This document shows, one piece after another, positions 1 to 9,125 of a stretch of DNA of 64,000 nucleotides. The stretch is taken from positions 62,001 through 126,000 of the forward strand of contig NZ_JAGGLV010000021.1 in the NCBI RefSeq assembly GCF_017874735.1, given 5' to 3'. The notes below the pieces were generated by a model. That model ran no database searches. It saw only the letters and a program-made list of their open reading frames with translations, and was not told the origin of the DNA. This DNA is from Paenibacillus silagei (lineage in GTDB: Bacteria > Bacillota > Bacilli > Paenibacillales > Paenibacillaceae). The position numbers and the translations under genes were made by a program. The first letter of the stretch is position 1. Every line of letters begins with the position of its first letter.

Positions 1-1
1 T

Positions 2-1369
2 ATGGGCTTCCGCGATTCCAACCAGGACTTGCTCGGCTTCGTCCACCAGATTCCAGAGCGCGCCAGAGAACGTATTCTCGATATCGCCGCTACCCAGTTC
101 CCTGACGGCAGCGCATATCACCAGTACCAGCCGCTAACCAAGAAGGGCAACAATGAAGTCGGCTCCGGCTTCAATGATGATCCACTCTGGCTGATCTCGG
201 GTACAGCAGCCTATATTAAGGAGACCGGCGATTATTCGATCCTTGATGAGCAGGTTCCTTTTGACAGCAATCCGGATCACACTGCAACCCTGTTCGAGCA
301 TCTGAAGCTGAGCTTCGAGCATGTCACGAACAACCTCGGGCCTCACGGCCTGCCGCTGATTGGACGCGCGGACTGGAATGACTGTCTGAACCTGAACTGC
401 TTCTCCACCGAACCGGGCGAATCGTTCCAGACTACGGAGAATATCGCAGGCGGCGTAGCGGAATCCGTGTTCATTGCAGGTCTGTTCGTCTTCGTTGGAC
501 CGGACTATGCCGAGATCTGCCGGATGCGCGGACTGGATGATGTAGCCGCTGACGCTGTTGCCAAGATCGAGAACATGAGTGCCATCACGTTGTCCCACGG
601 CTTCGACGGCGACTGGTTCCTGCGCGCTTATGACCACTATGGCGACAAGATCGGCAGCAAGGAGAACGAGGAAGGCCAGATCTTCATTGAGCCGCAAGGC
701 ATGTGCGTAATGGCCGGAATCGGTGTAGAGAACGGTGAAGCAGCCCGCGCCCTGACTTCCGTGCAGGAACGTCTGGATACGGACTATGGTATCGTTTTGC
801 AGCAGCCTCCGTATTCCAAGTACTATCTGAACCTGGGTGAAATCTCCACGTACCCTCCGGGCTACAAAGAGAATGCCGGGATCTTCTGCCATAACAACCC
901 TTGGATCATGATTGCGGAGACGGTCCTTGGACACGGCGACAGAGCTTTTGAAATCTACAAAAAAATCGCTCCGGCCTATCTGGAGGACATCAGCGAAGTG
1001 CACCGGATGGAGCCTTACGTGTACTCCCAGATGATCGCCGGTAAAGATGCTGTACGTCACGGCGAAGCGAAGAACTCCTGGCTGACAGGTACCGCTGCAT
1101 GGAACTATGTAGCGATTACACAGTCCATCCTTGGTATCCAGGCTGACTTCGCCGGGCTCAAGGTTGACCCTTGTATCCCTGCAGAATGGGACGGCTTCGA
1201 GATTACCCGCGTCTTCCGTGGTGACACTTATGTGATCTCGATCCAGAATCCGAACCATGTATCTAAAGGCGTAGCCAGCCTGACCCTCGACGGCGCTGCC
1301 GTGGAAGGCAACATTATCGCTCCTGTGGGCGACGGTTCTGTTCATCAGGTTGTAGTCACTCTCGGCTAA
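2..1369 (+). CDS. GH94 glycoside phosphorylase, probably cellobiose phosphorylase (5' truncated)
   Basis: This is the C-terminal 455 residues of a GH94 enzyme that normally has about 800; the rest lies left of the window, so the Met at position 2 is not taken as the real start. The family splits cellobiose (or a related beta-glucoside) with inorganic phosphate into glucose 1-phosphate and glucose in the cytoplasm. The conserved (alpha/alpha)6-barrel segment GRADWNDCLN is at residues 121-130 and its Asp residues match the family's general acid region. The segments QYQPLTKKGNNEVGSGFNDD and GTAAWNYVAITQSILGI are also typical. No signal peptide is expected. It converges on the GH127 gene across a shared terminator. 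Exact disaccharide specificity cannot be read from this part alone; cellobiose is most likely, and chitobiose or laminaribiose phosphorylase are alternatives. Confidence 0.85.
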   Translation: MGFRDSNQDLLGFVHQIPERARERILDIAATQFPDGSAYHQYQPLTKKGNNEVGSGFNDDPLWLISGTAAYIKETGDYSILDEQVPFDSNPDHTATLFEHLKLSFEHVTNNLGPHGLPLIGRADWNDCLNLNCFSTEPGESFQTTENIAGGVAESVFIAGLFVFVGPDYAEICRMRGLDDVAADAVAKIENMSAITLSHGFDGDWFLRAYDHYGDKIGSKENEEGQIFIEPQGMCVMAGIGVENGEAARALTSVQERLDTDYGIVLQQPPYSKYYLNLGEISTYPPGYKENAGIFCHNNPWIMIAETVLGHGDRAFEIYKKIAPAYLEDISEVHRMEPYVYSQMIAGKDAVRHGEAKNSWLTGTAAWNYVAITQSILGIQADFAGLKVDPCIPAEWDGFEITRVFRGDTYVISIQNPNHVSKGVASLTLDGAAVEGNIIAPVGDGSVHQVVVTLG

Positions 1370-1391
1370 TTATCTATCACTCCTATAAAAG

Positions 1392-1441
1392 CATAACAAC
1401 CCGGTTGTCCGCTTAGGCGGTACAACCGGGTTGTTCGTTTA
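1392..1441. terminator. Bidirectional terminator between GH94 and GH127 genes
   Basis: A 14-bp perfect stem (AACAACCCGGTTGT with ACAACCGGGTTGTT) encloses a CCGCTTAGGCGG inner hairpin. It lies between the convergent ends of the GH94 and GH127 genes, with T-rich DNA to the right and A-rich DNA to the left. Confidence 0.8.
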
Positions 1442-1460
1442 TGGACAGGCGGCCCCGGAA

Positions 1461-3452
1461 TTACTCCGGTATCCACACCTTCATCTCTCCGCTGCCGCGG
1501 TTGCCCCACAGATAGTACGGAATTGCCGTTACTTCCACCGGCTGTACTGCCGCCCTGGTGCTGCCGTAGAGTCCGCCACTCCAGCTCTGCTCCTCCACCC
1601 TGTAGCCCTCCGCCCGGATTACTACAGCTCCGCCAAGCAGCTCTTCATCGTAAGCCTCCTTGAGCCTGCCCTCCTTGCTTAGAGATATTGAGCTTAGCGG
1701 CTCGCCGTTATCCGCAGATTCCAGACAATAGACCAGCGGCCCGTACTGAATAGCCGTCTTCCCGGCATTAGCCCGCAGTTCCGGGTGGGCGTATACACGG
1801 TGCGCTTCCATTGGGAGCATCAGCTCCACGATGTCACCGGGCTGCCACTCCCTGCGGATTACCGCATAGCCCTGCTCCAAAGCATCAAGTGCTGGAAGGA
1901 GCCCGCCATTGACGCTGATCCGGACCTTTCCGCTCCACGATGGAATACGCAGGGCGATACCGAACACCCCGGCTTCCGCAGGATCAACCTTCAGTGTGAC
2001 TATGCCCTCCCATGGAAGCTTGCTGGACTGAGTGATCTTCACCTCTGTTCCTCCAAGTAGGGTTCTAAGCTCACTTCCGATATACAGATTCGTATATAGC
2101 GTATCGCTGTGTTCAGTGTAGATATACTGATTCAATGAGGTCAGCAGGCGCGCCACATTCGGCGGGCAGCAGGCACAGCCGAACCAGCCCTGGCGCTGCG
2201 CCTTCACATGCTGTTTGCCGGGATTACAGGTGCAGGCCTGCGGCCAGACCTCCAGCGGATTGACGTAGAAATAATGCTTGCCGTCCTGCGCCATCGAGCC
2301 GAGTACATTATTATAGAGCGCACGCTCCATCACATCGGCATAACGGCTATCTGGAGTCAATTCCAGCATTCGTCTGGCAAAAAAGATCAGCCCGATCGAA
2401 GCACAGGTCTCCGCATAGACCGTATCGTTAGGCAGATCGTAATCAAAGGTGAATGCTTCGCCGTGATGGGTGGAGCCGATTCCGCCAGTGATATACATCT
2501 GTCTCTCTGTCATATTGTTCCACAGGCGCAGGCACGCCTCGCGAAGTGCTTCATCTCCGGTCAGGCGGGCCAAGTCGGCCATGGCGGTATACATATAGAC
2601 GGCGCGGACAGAGTGGCCTACGGCTACCGTCTGCTCACGGACCGGTATATGGGACTGATTGTAGGCCATATCGACATGATCCGTCTGGCCGCCCCAATGT
2701 GTAACCCTGCCCCGGCCCTCCCATTCCTGGCGCAGGAAGTTCGGCTCCTGCCCGCGCTGGTCAATGAAGAAGAGGCTGAGCTTCAGATACTTCTCTTCCC
2801 CTGTCAGCCGGTACAGCTTCACCAGTGCCAGCTCAATCTCCTGATGACCGTCGTAGCCCTTCAGCTTGCCTTCCTCCGTTCCGAACACAGAGTCGATATG
2901 ATCGGCCATACGGCGCATAATACTCAGCAGCTTGTCCTTACCGGTCGCTTCATAATAAGCCACTGCAGCTTCGATGAAATGTCCGGCGCAATACAGCTCA
3001 TGGCAATCCTGGAGATTCGTCCAGCGCTTGCCCGGCTCCTTGACAGTGAAGTAAGTGTTCAGGTATCCGTCGGCCTGCTGTGCTTCTCCTACCAGATCGA
3101 TCACCTCGTCCGCCTGGCGTTCCAGCTCCGGGTCCCGCCGGATGCTGAGGGAATAAGCCGTTGCCTCCAGCCACTTGGCTACATCGCTGTCCTGGAAGAC
3201 CATGCCCCCGAACTTACCCTGTCTTCTTCCGGCAGCGATTTCAAAATTGGCAATGGCATGGCTCGGTTCAGCCCCGGCCACGCGGTCATGAAGCGCCTCA
3301 TATTGATAAGGAATCACTGTCTCCTGCACCAACCGGATATAACGGCCCCAGAATTCATCCTGAACGTACACACTGTGGCCACTCTGATCCGAATGACCAG
3401 AATGATCTGGTTGAACGGTTGTCCGAACCTTTGCACCTTCAAATTGACTCAT
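1461..3452 (-). CDS. GH127 beta-L-arabinofuranosidase
   Basis: This 663-residue protein, close to the usual family length, hydrolyses terminal beta-L-arabinofuranosyl groups from plant glycoconjugates. All functional residues known from HypBA1 can be placed with the same spacing: E332 (acid/base), E348 and C350 in the VYAETC motif, and C428/C429 in GCACCPPN. C428 corresponds to the catalytic cysteine, and E348, C350, C428 and C429 to the zinc site. There is no signal peptide, so it acts inside the cell on imported oligosaccharides. The start is fixed by GAGGAG about 8 bases upstream of the ATG. It is divergent from an AraC-type gene that probably regulates it and convergent with a GH94 phosphorylase. 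The family call is secure; the natural substrate is inferred. Confidence 0.9.
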   Translation of the reverse strand: MSQFEGAKVRTTVQPDHSGHSDQSGHSVYVQDEFWGRYIRLVQETVIPYQYEALHDRVAGAEPSHAIANFEIAAGRRQGKFGGMVFQDSDVAKWLEATAYSLSIRRDPELERQADEVIDLVGEAQQADGYLNTYFTVKEPGKRWTNLQDCHELYCAGHFIEAAVAYYEATGKDKLLSIMRRMADHIDSVFGTEEGKLKGYDGHQEIELALVKLYRLTGEEKYLKLSLFFIDQRGQEPNFLRQEWEGRGRVTHWGGQTDHVDMAYNQSHIPVREQTVAVGHSVRAVYMYTAMADLARLTGDEALREACLRLWNNMTERQMYITGGIGSTHHGEAFTFDYDLPNDTVYAETCASIGLIFFARRMLELTPDSRYADVMERALYNNVLGSMAQDGKHYFYVNPLEVWPQACTCNPGKQHVKAQRQGWFGCACCPPNVARLLTSLNQYIYTEHSDTLYTNLYIGSELRTLLGGTEVKITQSSKLPWEGIVTLKVDPAEAGVFGIALRIPSWSGKVRISVNGGLLPALDALEQGYAVIRREWQPGDIVELMLPMEAHRVYAHPELRANAGKTAIQYGPLVYCLESADNGEPLSSISLSKEGRLKEAYDEELLGGAVVIRAEGYRVEEQSWSGGLYGSTRAAVQPVEVTAIPYYLWGNRGSGEMKVWIPE

Positions 3453-3493
3453 TGTAGCATCTCCTCTTCAGCATTTCGTCCTCGCTAATTGCC

Positions 3494-3547
3494 ATTATAG
3501 ACGGTACAATATAACAAAAACAGAAGCATAAACAACTCCGTTTTTGT
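3494..3547. promoter_or_regulatory. GH127/araC intergenic control region
   Basis: A TATAAT -10 box for the GH127 gene is on the minus strand at 3494-3499. No good -35 is present, as is common for activator-dependent promoters. An 8-bp inverted repeat (ACAAAAAC at 3514-3521, GTTTTTGT at 3540-3547) covers the -35 zone and is a plausible AraC-family binding site. The regulator assignment is inferred. Confidence 0.4.
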
Positions 3548-3620
3548 ACTATTTCACACAACTTTTATATAAGGCTTAGCAATGTTAATTCAGGACACAT
3601 GCCTTTCCAAGGAGCTGCTA

Positions 3621-4493
3621 ATGACACTTCATTCTTCCTATATTCATCTGGCCGCACCGCCCTTCCCCTATTTCCTGGAATGCGGCCGTACCGTCTATTT
3701 GCCCGGAGACCAGCATCCGAACCGCAGCCGTATGGGCAAATTCGATCTGATCATCGTGGAGCAGGGATGCCTGCACATTGGAGAGGAGCATACAGAATGG
3801 GCAGTGGGCGCCGGGCATACCCTGCTGCTGCTGCCTGACCGCTACCATTATTCAGTGCAGCCGTGTGATGCAGAGACGGTCTTCACTTGGGTTCATTTTC
3901 ACACGGTGGGAGAATGGACGGAATCAGCGGGTGAGCCGGTATATGCGGACCGGGAAACGCATTTCCGGCAGTTTCTTACCCACCCTTATACCATCCGTAT
4001 TCCCCAGTTCGGACCGCTGCCTGCCCCCTTCGCACGGAGCGGCCAGGCAGGGCAGTTGCTGCAGCTGAACCATAGCAGGCGCTCAAGCGCCGTGTGGCAG
4101 CAGCAGCGTATCTTCGAGGAGATGCTGCGGACGATGGATCTGGCCCGGCAAGATACGGCCGGAAGCCAGGCAGACGAGATTGCCGAGCAGACGGAGGCCT
4201 ATCTGCGGAATCATTATATGGAAGAAGTCACGAATACCTCTCTGGCGGATGCCCTGCATTTTCACTACAATTACCTGGCCCGCTGCATGAAGCGTGTCTA
4301 CGGGCTTACGCCCATGGAGTACCTGACCGATTACCGGCTGGAGCAGGCCAAGCTTCTGCTGCTTAAGACAGAGATCCCGATCGCGGCAATCGCAGAGCGC
4401 ACCGGCTTCGAGAGTACAGCTTACTTCTCCCGGCGCTTCAGCCGCAAGGTCGGAATCTCTCCGCTGCGCTTCCGCAAGCGATATTCCCGCTGA
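3621..4493 (+). CDS. AraC-family transcriptional regulator
   Basis: The ATG at 3621 (290 residues) is chosen over one 39 bases upstream because AAGGAG lies 6 bases before it. The N-terminal 150 or so residues are predicted to form a cupin-like sugar-sensing domain. The last 105 residues carry the twin helix-turn-helix DNA-binding domain, with the AraC signature seen in AAIAERTGFESTAYFSRRFS and GISPLRFRKR. The gene is divergent from the GH127 arabinofuranosidase with about 170 bp between them, the usual arrangement for a local activator, so it probably senses an arabinose-containing ligand. The ligand itself cannot be read from the sequence. Confidence 0.85.
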   Translation: MTLHSSYIHLAAPPFPYFLECGRTVYLPGDQHPNRSRMGKFDLIIVEQGCLHIGEEHTEWAVGAGHTLLLLPDRYHYSVQPCDAETVFTWVHFHTVGEWTESAGEPVYADRETHFRQFLTHPYTIRIPQFGPLPAPFARSGQAGQLLQLNHSRRSSAVWQQQRIFEEMLRTMDLARQDTAGSQADEIAEQTEAYLRNHYMEEVTNTSLADALHFHYNYLARCMKRVYGLTPMEYLTDYRLEQAKLLLLKTEIPIAAIAERTGFESTAYFSRRFSRKVGISPLRFRKRYSR

Positions 4494-4505
4494 GCATGAA
4501 TGCAC

Positions 4506-4721
4506 TTAGGCGGAACCCGGGGCAAGGATACGGAACTCGTGCAATTCCCGGCAGTAGGATAACCCGCGAATCCGTACGGACTGGGGCGTGTAGGCTCTGA
4601 TCGGGCCCGCTTCCAGCTGCTGCTCCGGTCCGCTCTTCAGCAACACTGCCACCGGCACCTCCGATAGTGCAGCAGCCAGCAGCTCCATATCGGTCTCCAG
4701 TATTTTATAGGAATAACCCAT
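4506..4721 (-). CDS. Small hypothetical protein
   Basis: This is a 71-residue frame starting with MGYSYKILETDMELL. The ATG at 4721 is preferred over an in-frame GTG four codons upstream, because AGGTGAAG precedes the ATG at a normal distance and overlaps that GTG. It has no signal peptide, membrane segment or motif I recognise; the predicted fold is short mixed alpha/beta. It sits between the AraC gene and yitT, tail-to-tail with the former. It may be real given the good SD, but its function is unknown. Confidence 0.5.
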   Translation of the reverse strand: MGYSYKILETDMELLAAALSEVPVAVLLKSGPEQQLEAGPIRAYTPQSVRIRGLSYCRELHEFRILAPGSA

Positions 4722-4837
4722 TTCAGACTTCACCTGCTTTATGGTAAATTGATTCGGGCAGCGCAGAAATTTTAGCTATTTTTTTCCAGATAGGCGCATA
4801 AGGATTAAGACATGCCTCAATTCCGGAGATGTTGACT

Positions 4838-5419
4838 ATGCGATCCTTCCCAAGCTATATTATTATTCTGCTGGCCAGCCTGCTGATTGCAACAGGAACG
4901 AACTTCTTCCTGGTCCCCTATAAAATCCTCGATGGAGGAATTATCGGCATTGCCCTCATTATTAATTATATCTCCGGCACCAAAATCGGACTGTGCATTA
5001 TGCTATGCAGTCTGCCTATCTTCCTGCTGGCCTGGTTCCGGCAACGGGAGATCTTCTACAATAGCATTCTGGGTCTGCTGGCTTCCTCCCTGCTGATCGA
5101 GCTGCTCTTTCCGCTTCAGTATTACTTCCTGTACTATATTGAGCTGGGCTCCATCTCAAGCGCCATTATCGGCGGCTTCCTGATGGGCACCGGACTCGGG
5201 CTGATGCTGCGGTTCAAAGCCAGCACAGGCGGAACCGACCTGCTGGCCAGATTCATCCAACACTACCTGCCGCTGAATGTCGGCCTGATTATCTTCCTGA
5301 CGGACTTCCTGATCATCGGCGCTGGCGGAATTCTGATCTCCAAGGAGACCTTTTTCCATTCAATTCTGACGATTGTTTCAGGAGGGGTCGCTACGGGATT
5401 ATGCACGCTGGAAGAATAG
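4838..5419 (+). CDS. YitT/DUF161-family membrane protein
   Basis: This is a 193-residue, very hydrophobic protein with about five or six membrane segments. Family features include the N-terminal TNFFLVPYKILDGGIIGIA and the later FKASTGGTDLLARF. Most YitT proteins end with a soluble DUF2179 domain of about 80 residues; this one stops after the last helix, so it is a short form. The second ATG (4838) is used because GGAG lies 9 bases upstream, whereas the first ATG overlaps that SD. The role of the family is not established. It precedes the exporter genes by 150 bp on the same strand. Confidence 0.8.
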   Translation: MRSFPSYIIILLASLLIATGTNFFLVPYKILDGGIIGIALIINYISGTKIGLCIMLCSLPIFLLAWFRQREIFYNSILGLLASSLLIELLFPLQYYFLYYIELGSISSAIIGGFLMGTGLGLMLRFKASTGGTDLLARFIQHYLPLNVGLIIFLTDFLIIGAGGILISKETFFHSILTIVSGGVATGLCTLEE

Positions 5420-5569
5420 ACGGTATATATCATCCCGCCCGGAGCATGATTTCTGCGCTATTTCTGATAAAAACCCGGAATTTGCCGGATGCTATGGAAT
5501 AAAGGTTGAAATTTTCAGACTTTCAGGCGACAATCGAATAGATAACATTCCCGGGGAGGATCAGCGAAG

Positions 5570-6337
5570 TTGGATAGTACAAGCACGAATAGCAACACTT
5601 CCATACATGACATTGTCGATCTGTGCCTGCTGGCAGGCAAGATCATGCTGCAGAGCGGTGCAGAGACCTACCGTGTGGAGGATACCATGAGCCGGATGGC
5701 GGCGGCACTAGGCTTCCCCGGTGCGCATAGCTATGTCACGCCGACGGTCATTATGTTTACCACCAGCCGGACGGAGCCGGTGAAGCTGTTCCGGATCGCC
5801 GAACGGACGACAGACCTGCAAAAGGTATCCGAGGTCAATGACATCTCCAGGCGGCTGACCGAACGCCAGCTGACAGCCGCAGAAGCGCGGGAGCGTCTGG
5901 GCATCGTCGATGATGCGGCGCATGCTTACCCGGTATGGGTACAGATCGCAGCGGCAGCCTTGACCGGAGCCTGCTTCACGGTCATGTTCAAGGGCAGCCT
6001 GCAGGATGCTCTGCCGTCGCTGCTGATCTCCGGTACAGGCTTCGCAGCGGCCACTTATCTTCACCGTCTGGTGCAGTTTCGCTTCTTCGCGGAATTCATT
6101 GCTTCCTTCATTATCGGTCTGCTGGCCTTCTTCTCCGTCAAGCTCGGTGTGGGACGGGAGATGGACAAGATTATTATCGGCTGTGTAATGCCGCTCGTAC
6201 CGGGGCTGCTCATCACCAATGCGGTCCGTGACCTGATGGCCGGGCATCTGGTATCCGGCATCTCCAAAGGGGCCGACGCCTTTCTGACTGCGTTCGCCAT
6301 CGGGACTGGCATCGGGCTGGTCCTGTCCATTTTTTAA
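5570..6337 (+). CDS. Threonine/serine exporter, ThrE N-terminal-type subunit
   Basis: This 255-residue protein of the DUF1212/YjjP family has a cytoplasmic N-terminal half with the conserved SGAETYRVEDTMSRMAAALG, then about five membrane helices. Together with the next gene it corresponds to the two halves of Corynebacterium ThrE, which exports threonine and serine. A TTG start at 5570 is supported by GGGGAGG about 10 bases upstream; no ATG fits. It is in an operon with the following gene, 27 bases away. The substrate is inferred from family knowledge. Confidence 0.8.
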   Translation: MDSTSTNSNTSIHDIVDLCLLAGKIMLQSGAETYRVEDTMSRMAAALGFPGAHSYVTPTVIMFTTSRTEPVKLFRIAERTTDLQKVSEVNDISRRLTERQLTAAEARERLGIVDDAAHAYPVWVQIAAAALTGACFTVMFKGSLQDALPSLLISGTGFAAATYLHRLVQFRFFAEFIASFIIGLLAFFSVKLGVGREMDKIIIGCVMPLVPGLLITNAVRDLMAGHLVSGISKGADAFLTAFAIGTGIGLVLSIF

Positions 6338-6364
6338 CACCCACTTGAAAGAGGTCGTCCTGCC

Positions 6365-6802
6365 ATGATTTTGCAATTGATCACCAGTTTCATCGCTGCC
6401 TCAACCTTCTGCATTCTATTCAATGCACCGGTGCGCGCGCTGCTGCAATGCGGCTTCGCCGGAATGATCGGCTGGATGCTGTACCTGCTGCTGGATTACA
6501 GTTCCGATACTGTCGTCGCAACCTTTGGTGCTACCGTTGTGATCGGACTGATCAGCCAGTTTTTTGCGCGTTCCTTCAAGATGCCGGTCATTATCTTCAG
6601 TGTCGGCGGCATCATCCCGCTTGTGCCGGGCGGTCTTGCGTATGATGCCATGCGGAGGTTCGTGGAGAATGATAATAACCTCGGCATCCAGTATGGGGTT
6701 CAGGCGCTCCTGCTGTCCGGAGCCATTGCGGCCGGTCTGGTGCTAAGCGAGGTGCTCGGACAGATGTTTTTGCGTATCAAGAAATTGCCCAAACAACCGT
6801 AA
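6365..6802 (+). CDS. Threonine/serine exporter, ThrE C-terminal-type subunit
   Basis: This 145-residue membrane protein of the DUF3815/YjjB family has four predicted helices and the conserved VGGIIPLVPGGLAYDAMRRF loop. GAAAGAGG precedes the ATG. It is the partner half of the exporter encoded just upstream and probably forms a heteromeric complex with it in the cytoplasmic membrane. A terminator follows at once, which closes the operon. Confidence 0.8.
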   Translation: MILQLITSFIAASTFCILFNAPVRALLQCGFAGMIGWMLYLLLDYSSDTVVATFGATVVIGLISQFFARSFKMPVIIFSVGGIIPLVPGGLAYDAMRRFVENDNNLGIQYGVQALLLSGAIAAGLVLSEVLGQMFLRIKKLPKQP

Positions 6803-6819
6803 TGCTCCATTCCACAGAC

Positions 6820-6870
6820 AAGCCCGCTTGCAGTAAGGACCCCGGATCCCTGCGCAAGCGGGCTTTGTAT
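6820..6870. terminator. Terminator after the exporter operon
   Basis: A 12-bp stem (AAGCCCGCTTGC at 6820 with GCAAGCGGGCTT ending near 6865) encloses a GGATCC loop and is followed by TTGTATATTGT. It sits between convergent genes and may serve both. Confidence 0.75.
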
Positions 6871-6914
6871 ATTGTATCAGGTAAAATATATTGCAACACC
6901 GGCGTTCTAACGGT

Positions 6915-8954
6915 CTAATCCTCCCAGATTGAGGTTTCGAGCTGGTCGACGAACCGCCGCAGCCTGCCGGCAATCTTAAGATTAATTGCCCCGTTCTGAT
7001 ACATCTCCTGTACAGTATTCCGTTGCTCCTGAATCGCCTGCAGCTTCAGCTCCAGCTTGTCATCATCCAGTACGCCGTCATTGCTCCAGCCTTCCCCCTG
7101 CACCAGCCTGGATTCCAGCCGTTCGTACTTGTCGATGACCTTCTGTGAGGCGAGCCGGTTCTCATCACTCATTCCTGCACTAACGGCGGATACTGCCGCC
7201 TGGCACATCGCAATCTTCGCCGTCCGCGCACTTTCGGCATTCTGCAGGGCGAGCTGTCCTTCTTCCCCGCTGAGCTTACCTGAGAACAGTCCAGAGAACA
7301 GCCGCTGAATTTCTGTTAAAGAGAATTTAATCTGTGTATTCAGCCGTTTGCACAGCAGAGACTCCGTATGATCCAGCAGCTCCTCCATCTTCACGGCAAC
7401 AGGCTCCGGCAGCGCCCCGTTCTCCATGATCCTCCGCAACTCCGTGCGTTCGGCTTCGAGCGCACTCTTACGTGCCTCGACACCCAGACGGAGGAACTGC
7501 TCATGGGCCGGGTCATGATCCGGTCTTGCAGCACATAGTCTATCAACCTTATCTGTAAATTCCAGCAGCACAGGCTGTGTTGAGCGCTCCGGGCTCTCAG
7601 AGACCAGGCTGCGCAGCATCGACATCCCGGCATCAATGACCACATTTCTGGCCGCCAGCTCCGTATTCCCGTATACAGCTCCGGCGCTCTGAACTACGGT
7701 CTCTTCACTGTCCGCAAGCAGCGGAAGGAAGATGCTGGCGATGACCAGCGACATTAGAATCACACCTGCCGCCAGCGCAATAATGAGATCCCGCTCCGGA
7801 AATGGCGTCACTCCGTCCCCAAGCACCAGCGGAATGGAGAAGGCACCTGCAAGGGTTACAGCTCCCCTCACCCCTGAGATCGAGGTAATAATCTGTGACT
7901 TCAGCGGGGCCTTCTCTGCCTTCAGCCGCTTGCTCTCCCATAAGGAGTAACCATAGACCCACAGAAAACGCAGCACAATCAGCAGCGCTGTGATCGCCAG
8001 AACATAGCCGGCAACCATGAAGTTATTCAGCGTCTGATCCCGGTAAATCACCTCGATCACATCCGGAACGGACACACCGAGAATCAGGAAGACCAGCCCG
8101 TTCAGCACCAGCAGCAGCACTGACCAGGTACTGGCGGATACCAGCTGAAGCTTATATTGCGGAGAGACGGCCCGGTCCTTCTCAATGGCGTACATGACAC
8201 CCCCTGCCACAACGGCCAGAATGCCCGAGACCCCGATCTCCTCGCTGATCAGATAAATAATGAACGGCGTAAGGATCTGCAGCAGCACATGGATGGTCAC
8301 ATCCTCCATACCGAACCTGCGGATGAACACGCTGAGCCGGATCAGCAGGAATGACAGCACTGCACCAAGCAGCAGTCCTCCTGCGGCAATCAGCACAAAG
8401 CTAAACGAGGCCTTAGGTAGAGAGAACACGCCGGTAACCATGGCTGCAATCGCAAATTTAAAGGCGACCAGGCCGGAGGCATCGTTCATCAGCGATTCTC
8501 CTTCGAGAATCCGGTGGATGCTTTTGGGAAGATGAACCCGTCCAGCCAGCGCGCTTACCGCTACCGCATCTGTAGGAGACAGAATAGCCGCCAGTGCGAA
8601 GGAAGCTGCCAGCGGAATCGAGGGAATCATCCAGTTAATCGCATAGCCCGCCACAAATACCGTGACAAATACAAGTCCCAGCGCCAGCAGCAGAATCGGT
8701 GCCCTAAGGTTCCACAGCTCACCGCGTGGCGTCCGCCGCCCGTCATTGAAGAGCAGCGGAGCAATGAATAATACAAAAAACAGCTCAGGCTCGAAGTGCA
8801 TATGTATTCCCGTCGGAATTAGTGCAGCAATGATTCCTAGTCCGATCTGAATCAGGGGAACCGGGACAAACGGAATGAAGCGGTTCAAGATATTCGATAC
8901 GGCGATTAATCCAAGCATCAACAGCACAGCCAGAAAAGTCTCCAATTCCATCAT
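6915..8954 (-). CDS. CPA1-family Na+(K+)/H+ antiporter
   Basis: The first 420 or so residues hold about twelve membrane helices with the CPA1 hallmarks SPTDAVAVSAL and EGESLMNDASGLV; the Asp residues of the ND motif bind the cation. The last 250 residues are hydrophilic and mostly helical, probably a regulatory cytoplasmic tail. This makes the protein (679 aa) longer than many bacterial NhaP proteins. It exchanges monovalent cations for protons across the membrane for pH and salt balance. The start is MM, and GGGGAG is unusually close to it. It appears monocistronic and converges with the exporter operon. Confidence 0.88.
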   Translation of the reverse strand: MMELETFLAVLLMLGLIAVSNILNRFIPFVPVPLIQIGLGIIAALIPTGIHMHFEPELFFVLFIAPLLFNDGRRTPRGELWNLRAPILLLALGLVFVTVFVAGYAINWMIPSIPLAASFALAAILSPTDAVAVSALAGRVHLPKSIHRILEGESLMNDASGLVAFKFAIAAMVTGVFSLPKASFSFVLIAAGGLLLGAVLSFLLIRLSVFIRRFGMEDVTIHVLLQILTPFIIYLISEEIGVSGILAVVAGGVMYAIEKDRAVSPQYKLQLVSASTWSVLLLVLNGLVFLILGVSVPDVIEVIYRDQTLNNFMVAGYVLAITALLIVLRFLWVYGYSLWESKRLKAEKAPLKSQIITSISGVRGAVTLAGAFSIPLVLGDGVTPFPERDLIIALAAGVILMSLVIASIFLPLLADSEETVVQSAGAVYGNTELAARNVVIDAGMSMLRSLVSESPERSTQPVLLEFTDKVDRLCAARPDHDPAHEQFLRLGVEARKSALEAERTELRRIMENGALPEPVAVKMEELLDHTESLLCKRLNTQIKFSLTEIQRLFSGLFSGKLSGEEGQLALQNAESARTAKIAMCQAAVSAVSAGMSDENRLASQKVIDKYERLESRLVQGEGWSNDGVLDDDKLELKLQAIQEQRNTVQEMYQNGAINLKIAGRLRRFVDQLETSIWED

Positions 8955-9007
8955 CTCCCCGTCTGATAATCAATTATATTATTGCAATGACCCGGCTAAC
9001 GTCAACA

Positions 9008-9054
9008 AACGGAAGGCACAGCGGAAATTACAATCTCCGCCCGTACCTTCCGTT
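9008..9054. terminator. Terminator-like hairpin downstream of catE
   Basis: Inverted arms AACGGAAGG and CCTTCCGTT enclose a second short GC-rich stem. On the minus strand it is followed by TTTGTTGACG. The T-tail is weak, so confidence is moderate. Confidence 0.5.
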
Positions 9055-9125
9055 GCCTTATCATTCACGGCTTCCGCCGCTGGTCTAGCAGTAAATAGTA
9101 ACACGATGCTGTCCGCTCTGTTATT

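Noticed and set aside
134..1345. A 403-codon open frame on the minus strand
   Set aside because: It is antisense to the GH94 gene, whose translation has clear family motifs; the antisense product has none and no SD.
2208..3488. A 426-codon open frame on the plus strand
   Set aside because: It lies opposite the GH127 gene with all catalytic residues in the minus-strand frame; the product is low-complexity and unlike any protein.
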